A stretch of 64,000 nucleotides of DNA, taken from assembly GCA_020631735.1 (NCBI GenBank), contig CM036225.1, forward strand, positions 68,498,662 through 68,562,661, written 5' to 3'. Numbering within the stretch: the first letter of the stretch is position 1; each line of letters opens with the position of its first letter. The position numbers were made by a program, and so were the translations under genes. This DNA comes from Saccharum officinarum. Its lineage: Eukaryota > Streptophyta > Magnoliopsida > Poales > Poaceae. The notes beneath the pieces were generated by a model that made no database searches, had not been told where the DNA came from, and was given only the letters and a program-made list of their open reading frames with translations. Of the stretch, positions 58,794 to 64,000 are shown one piece after another.

Positions 58794-59891
58794 ATGGCAA
58801 ACACTCGACGCGCCACGTATGAGGCTGCTGAAACTGGTGGAAATGGTGCCGGGGCAGGTGGGAGTGGTGCTAACAACGTCAACCACAATGAGCCACACTC
58901 GGAACCACATTTACCGCCTCCTCCACCGCTCACTGCAGAGATGTTCTTTGCACAGTTTTAGGAAGTCAGCGCAATGCCGAGCAGTCACAGAAAATATGAA
59001 AGATTTCCTGCGTACCATTGCCAACAACGTGCAACGTGGTAACAACCAAGGTGGTGGCAATGGAGTGAATCAGTACAGCAACTTTAAGGATTTTATGGAC
59101 ACTAGGCTACCAATTTTCAAGGAAGCAACCGAGCCACTTGACGCTGAAGAATGGATTAACACTATGGAAGATAAGTTCCGTGTGTTGAGGCTGATAGAAG
59201 TACTAAAGACAGAGTATGCTGCACATCAGCTACAAGGACCAGCAGGGATGTGGTGGAATCATCATCGCACCACCTTCCCTCCAAATGCTCAGATCTCGTG
59301 GAGAGAGTTCACCGAAGCCTTCCGTGGAGTTTATATTCCATCAGGACTAGTTGAGATGAAATTGGGAGAGTTCTTGGCTTTAAATCTGGGTACCAAAACC
59401 GTAACACAGTATTTGCATGCCTTTAACAACTTGTGTTGTTATGCTCCTGACATGGTTGACACAGATGCTAAGAAAATTGCTAGCTTCAAGAGAGGGTAGG
59501 TCCAAAGATGATGAAGCATGTGGGTACCAATACCCACGCCAGATTCAATGACTTCATCAGTGATTGTCTGAAACAAGAGAAGAACAACAACGCGTACACA
59601 ACATCCAAGACTCGCAAGAGAGCCTTTGAGTCAGGACCGTCACAGTCCAGAGTTATCACTGCTAATCGTTCAACCAATCGTCCATCTGCACCTGGTGCAA
59701 GGTTTTGGCCACCGCAGCATAAGACCCAGAACTACAAGGGACCGCAGAAGCCGTACAAGATGGCAGTACCACCAGCAAGGACAGCCGCAACCGCGGGACA
59801 AGGTTACTCGAAGGGAGCTATTAGATCTGCTGGTACAGTAAAGGGACCTTGCTATAATTGTGATCAGCCAGGCCACTTTTCCAAGTTCTGC
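58794..59891 (+). pseudogene. gag of element 3, frameshifted
   Basis: Capsid protein of the virus-like particle. The ATG at 58794 follows ATGCAG. After a Gly/Asn- and Pro-rich N terminus, the Retrotrans_gag domain appears (GPAGMWWNHHRTTFP, ISWREFTEAFRG, TVTQYLHAFNNL). A zinc knuckle CYNCDQPGHFSKFC (59850-59891, CX2CX4HX4C) binds RNA in this family. The frame shifts near 58960 and again near 59497, where a TAG also occurs. Confidence 0.85.
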
Positions 59892-62800
59892 CCTTATCCG
59901 CCCCGAAAGAAGCAACAGACTTATAATGCTCGAGTGCACCACACCACTGTGGAAGAGATTCCTGAGAGAAAGCCCATAACTGCTGGTAAGTTTCCTATTA
60001 ACCAAAACCATGCAGTTGTTCTATTTGATTCTGGATCATCGCATTCTTTCATGAGTCAAGCATTTGCACGGAAACATGAACAACTATGCACAGACTTAAG
60101 TTATGGTTACCGTATAAGTTCAGCAGGGGCTGATGTTTTAACCAATCAGATGGTTAGAGGGGCAACCCTTGAGTTAGGTAGTCGAAAGTTTCGAGTAAAC
60201 CTGATAGTCATGCCTGGACTAGTTCTGGATGTCATCATAGGGATGAATTAGATGAAAGAATGGGGAGAAGTTATAGATACAGGAAGTCGGGTACTTACCC
60301 TGAAGGATCCCCAGGGAGAGGGTACTTTTCAGGTACCATTGCCAAAAAGAACAGACATTGTGAGTGTGACATGTGCTATGGAAGTCATTTCGATTCATCA
60401 GATTCCGGTCGTGTGTGAGTTTCCGGATGTGTTTCCAGATGAGTTACCTGGTCTTCCGCCAGATAGAGATGTTGAGTTTAGAATTGAGTTGATCCCCGGG
60501 ACAGCTCCAATTTCCAGGAGACCTTATAGGATGCCTCCGAATGAGTTAGCTGAGTTGAAGAAGCAACTAGAGGAGTTGTTGAACAAGGGGTTTATCCGGC
60601 CAAGTAAGTCTGAATGGGGATATCCTGCCTTGTTTGTGAAGAAAAAGAAAGAGGGTACTTTGAGAATGTGTGTGGATTATAGGCCTCTTAATGCTGTAAC
60701 TATCAAGAATAAGTATCCCTTACCTCACATTGATGTTTTGTTCGATCAGTTAGCCAAAGCCAGAGTGTTCTCCAAGATAGATTTAAGATCAGGTTATCAT
60801 CAGATAAAGATTAGACCACAAGATATACCGAAAACCGCTTTCTCTACCAGATACGGGTTGTACGAGTATCTTGTTATGTCCTTTGGCTTAACAAATGCTC
60901 CTGCATACTTTATGTATCTGATGAATACAGTTTTCATGCCAGAGTTGGATAAGTTTGTGGTTGTGTTCATTGATGATATTCTAGTATACTCTGAGAATGA
61001 GAAAGATCATGAAGAGCATCTGAGAATTGTCTTAACCAGACTGAGGGATCATAAGTTGTATGCTAAGTTTAGCAAGTGTGAATTTTGGTTAAAGAAAGTT
61101 CCTTTCCTTGGTCACATTCTGTCGGAGAATGGAGTATCCGTAGACCCAAAGTACAAGAGGTTATGGATTGGAAGACACCAATCATAGTTCCGAAGTTAGA
61201 AGTTTCTTGGGTTTAGCTGGTTACTATCGTCATTTTATCCCAGATTTCTCAAAGATTGCCAAACCAATGACAAGTCTGCTACAGAAAGATTATAAGTTTG
61301 TATGGACAGAGGAGTGTGAGACAGCTTTCCACACCTTGCGGAAACTGTTGACCACTGCTCCAGTTCTAGCGCAACCGGACATTGAGAAACCTTTTAATGT
61401 GTTTTGTGACGCATCAAAAACAGGATTAGGTTGTGTTCTTATGCAAGAAGGAAGAGTCATTGCTTATGCCTCCCGCCAGTTGAGAAAGCATGAGATCAAC
61501 TATCTGACGCATGATCTTGAACTTGCTGCCGTAGTGCATGCCTTAAAAATTTGGAGACATTACTTACTTGGTAATGTGTGCAATATTTTCACCGATCACA
61601 AGAGTCTCAAGTACATCTTCACCCAACCTGAATTGAACATGGGACAGCGAAGATGGTTAGAATTGATCAAAGATTACAATTTGAATGTGCAATATCATCC
61701 TGGAAAGGCCAATGTAGTGGCAGATGCTTTGAGTAGAAAGTCACATTGCCTGAATGTGCAACCTTTGCTCGAAGATGGTTTTGATCTAATGCATCCTACA
61801 GTGTTACACATTATTCATATTAGTTGTTCTTTAGAGAGTAAGATAATAGAAGGCCAGAAAACCGACAAAGGGATATTCCATATCAAAGAAAAGATTAAAG
61901 AAGAACCATCCAAGCACTTTAGATTGGATGAACATGACGTGTTATGGTTTGACGACCATCTTGTTGTTCCTAAAGATAGAGAGCTTAAGAATAAACTTAT
62001 GGATGAGGCTCACCTTTCAAAGTTATCTATCCATCTCGAAAGTAGCAAAATGTACCAAGACTTAAGACCTCGTTTTTGGTGGACCAAGATGAAGAAAGAG
62101 ATTGCGGCATATGTAGCCAGATGTGACACATGTTGCAGGGTAAAGGCTATTCATATAAGACCTGCCGGATTATTGCAACCTTTGTATGTACCCAGTTGGA
62201 AGTGGGATGATATCAGCATGGATTTCATCACAGGTTTGCCCACTACTCAGAAAGGACATGATTCGATTTGGGTAATTGTGGATCGCCTTACAAAGACAGC
62301 TCACTTTTTACCTATCAAGACAGAATATAGACCATCTCAATATACTGAGAAGTATATTGCCGAGATTGTGAGATTACATGGCATACCGAGGAATATCGTG
62401 TCTGACAGAGGGTCACAATTCACTGCTCACTTTTGGGAGCACTTGCATAAAGGTTTGGGGACGAGTTTAATTCGTAGTACTGCCTATCATCCTCAAACAG
62501 ATGGTCAGACCGAAAGAGTTAATGTTGTTCTGGAAGATATATTGAGAGCCTATGTGTTATCTTCTAGAGGTTCATGAGAGTCCTGGTTATCTTTAGCAGA
62601 GTTCGCTTACAATAATAGTTATCAAGAAAGTATCAAGATGGCACCATTCAAAGCTTTGTATGGCAGAAAGTGTAGAACACCACTTAACTGGATTGAGCCA
62701 GGAGAAAGAAGATACTACGGTATTGACTTCATAGAAGAAGCTGAGAAGAAAGTTCATATCATTCAGTAAAATATGAAAGCCGCTCAATCACGTTAGAAAA

Positions 62801-63287
62801 GCTATGCAGATCGAAGAAGGAGACCGCTTATGTTTGAGGTTGGTGACTATGTTTATCTGAAAGTCACGCCAATGAAGAAGAAACGGTTTGGGGTACGCAG
62901 AAAGCTTGCAGCTAGATTTGTGGGACCATATAAGATCTTGGAAAGAAAAGGTCCAGTCGCTTATAAGTTGGAGTTACCTGAGACAATGAGTGCTATATTC
63001 CTAGTTTTTCACGTATCGCATCTCAAGAAGTGTTTGCGTGTTCCCGAAGAAAGAATCGAACCTCGAGGTATAAGTCAGATTTGGTATATCGTGAGCAACC
63101 GGTTGAAGTGTTGGACTCTAAAGAAAGAGTTACTCAGAATAGTGTGGTGAAAACATATAAGATACAGTGGAGTCATCATGATGAAGGAGATGTAACTTGG
63201 GAAACGGATGAATATCTACAAAAAGTTTATGAGGATTTTTATAACAAATGGTTCGTAACCCAAAATCTCGGGACGAGATTCTTATAA
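59892..63287 (+). pseudogene. pol of element 3 (PR-RT-RH-IN-chromodomain), broken
   Basis: In order: protease DSG (60027), reverse transcriptase with [10 protein letters not shown] and FIDD (60966-60977), RNase H (FCDASKTG, FTDHKSL), the integrase zinc module (C-x2-C at CDTCC), core acids in MDFITGLP (62218), SDRGSQF (62401) and the E at 62512-62514, the GPY-type module (FVGPYKI), and a chromodomain-like tail (VEVLDSKERV, YKIQWSHHDEGDVTWE). Breaks: TAG 60249-60251, frameshifts near 61150-61170, TGA 62575-62577, TAA 62767-62769, TAG 62794-62796, and a frameshift near 63070 before the chromodomain. The final stop (63285-63287) abuts the purine tract. RT and tail motifs fit the Tekay/Del chromovirus clade. 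Confidence 0.9.
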
Positions 63288-63297
63288 GGGGGGAAGG
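63286..63297 (+). promoter_or_regulatory. Polypurine tract, element 3
   Basis: AAGGGGGGAAGG lies one base before the 3' LTR. It overlaps the last two bases of the pol stop codon. Confidence 0.85.
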
Positions 63298-63298
63298 C

Positions 63299-64000
63299 TG
63301 TAACACCTCTGGGTGTTAAGCAGGCATTCACATCCTAAATCATGAGCATTTGCATTTCATGCATGATCATCATCACATGTAAATTAAGTTAGAATTTATT
63401 TAAAACTGTGATAATCATGTTTGAACTCTGAATTGGTAAAAGTCACAAGTAAAAGCGGTAAAAATTTGTGGAGCTATAGCTTTAAATAACTTAGAAATAA
63501 GTAGCATGATTTTTGGAGCAAGTTTTTTATTAAAAATCTCCCCAAAATTTTGCTTTTAAAAAACATTCAGAAAAATGAGTTATCATTTAAAAATTTGACT
63601 TTAAATCATCAATTCAAAATCTATTTAGAATTTTGAAAAGTGCCCTAAATGAAAGTTGTAGAGAATTAGATTTTGAACAACTTTTGTTTTGGGGACAATT
63701 TGTGAAAATGTCTTTTTCATCTTCAAAATATGAAATTGAATCAAATATAAAATCTGAAAATATATTTAAAAAAGAAAAAGGAATTTCTTACCTTCGCGGG
63801 CCATCGCCCTATTTCTGGCCCAGCGACCGAAGCCGGCCCGCGCTCGCCCGCGAGTGACCACGGCCCGGCCCACGCCGTGTGGCCTCCTCCTCCTCCCGCT
63901 CCCGCGTGCGCGCGTTTCGCTGGCGCCCGCGGCAGGCCGCGTCCGCCGCGTGTCGGCCGCATGCCGGCGACGCTCAGCGCGTGGCCGCTGTGGCCCCCGC
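63299..64000 (+). repeat. 3' LTR of element 3 (first 702 bp)
   Basis: Matches the start of the LTR at 52974 with about 25 substitutions, mostly transitions, and a 12-bp length difference in a GCCCGCGC repeat (near 53520 and 63850). It continues past the window. Confidence 0.95.

Larger units (their letters stand above)
52974..64000 (+). mobile_element. Tekay-like LTR retrotransposon, element 3 (3' end off window)
   Basis: 5' LTR 52974-56816, primer-binding site, orf0 (57414-58433), gag and pol (58794-63287), purine tract, and 3' LTR from 63299 running off the window. It is inserted in the gag of element 2; CTAAC (52969-52973) is the expected left target-site duplication. The two LTRs differ at about 25 positions over ~690 comparable bases by my count (about 3.6 percent), plus a 12-bp and smaller indels, so it is much older than the Reina-like element. 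Every ORF has stops or frameshifts. Confidence 0.9.

Overview
The window looks like nuclear DNA of a grass (Poaceae), probably a panicoid. It has chromovirus-type Ty3/gypsy LTR retrotransposons whose LTRs begin TGTAACACC, dense MITEs with GGCC(T/C)TGTTTAGTT termini, GC-rich coding and leader islands in AT-rich DNA, and plant-like splice signals. There is no operon structure, rRNA, tRNA or CRISPR. Nearly everything identifiable is transposable-element DNA. The species call is inference.

Layout. 1-257 is a fold-back MITE. 258-5533 is AT-rich with only exon-like scraps. 5534-9752 is a MITE cluster that also holds a CpG-rich island and a 213-bp LTR-like remnant. 10242-10724 has short tandem duplications. 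From 10788 the sequence runs through host-like scraps (including a fragment of a P-type Ca2+-ATPase), a 5.2-kb Reina-like retrotransposon with identical LTRs, a 2.95-kb solo LTR, a candidate small secreted-peptide gene, a 1.3-kb satellite built on 22-bp phasing, and the 5' part of a Tekay-like retrotransposon (element 2). It then stops at a 100-N gap (31483-31582). After the gap the same ~20.7 kb is repeated (31583-52303) at near identity. The junctions fall exactly on the gap, and most differences are single-base indels that become denser beside it. This is most simply two overlapping contigs that were not merged. The second copy continues into the gag of element 2, which is interrupted at 52974 by another Tekay-like element (element 3) whose 3' LTR runs off the window.

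Main discovery. The extra ORF before gag (orf0) of element 3 begins with residues 1-10 of the histone H3 tail (ARTKQTARKS after the initiator Met). It continues with GG, APR and QLA blocks in H3 order, with Arg where H3 has the acetylatable lysines K14, K18 and K23. The orf0 of element 2 starts with a diverged form of the same motif (SRTRETAHKS). Both proteins also carry strongly acidic stretches and a predicted coiled coil. Element 3 encodes a chromodomain-like segment at the end of integrase, the domain class that in chromoviruses reads H3 methylation. I infer that these elements encode a histone-H3-tail mimic acting on chromatin enzymes or on their own chromodomain integrase.

Other shared design. 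The LTRs carry a small open exon flanked by splice-like sites: 72 bp with an AG|GCAAGT donor in two families, and 133 bp with a GTAAG donor in element 3. All four orf0 and gag start codons directly follow an AG acceptor-like site. Together these suggest spliced subgenomic mRNAs. All element ORFs here carry stops or frameshifts, so none is autonomous as sequenced.
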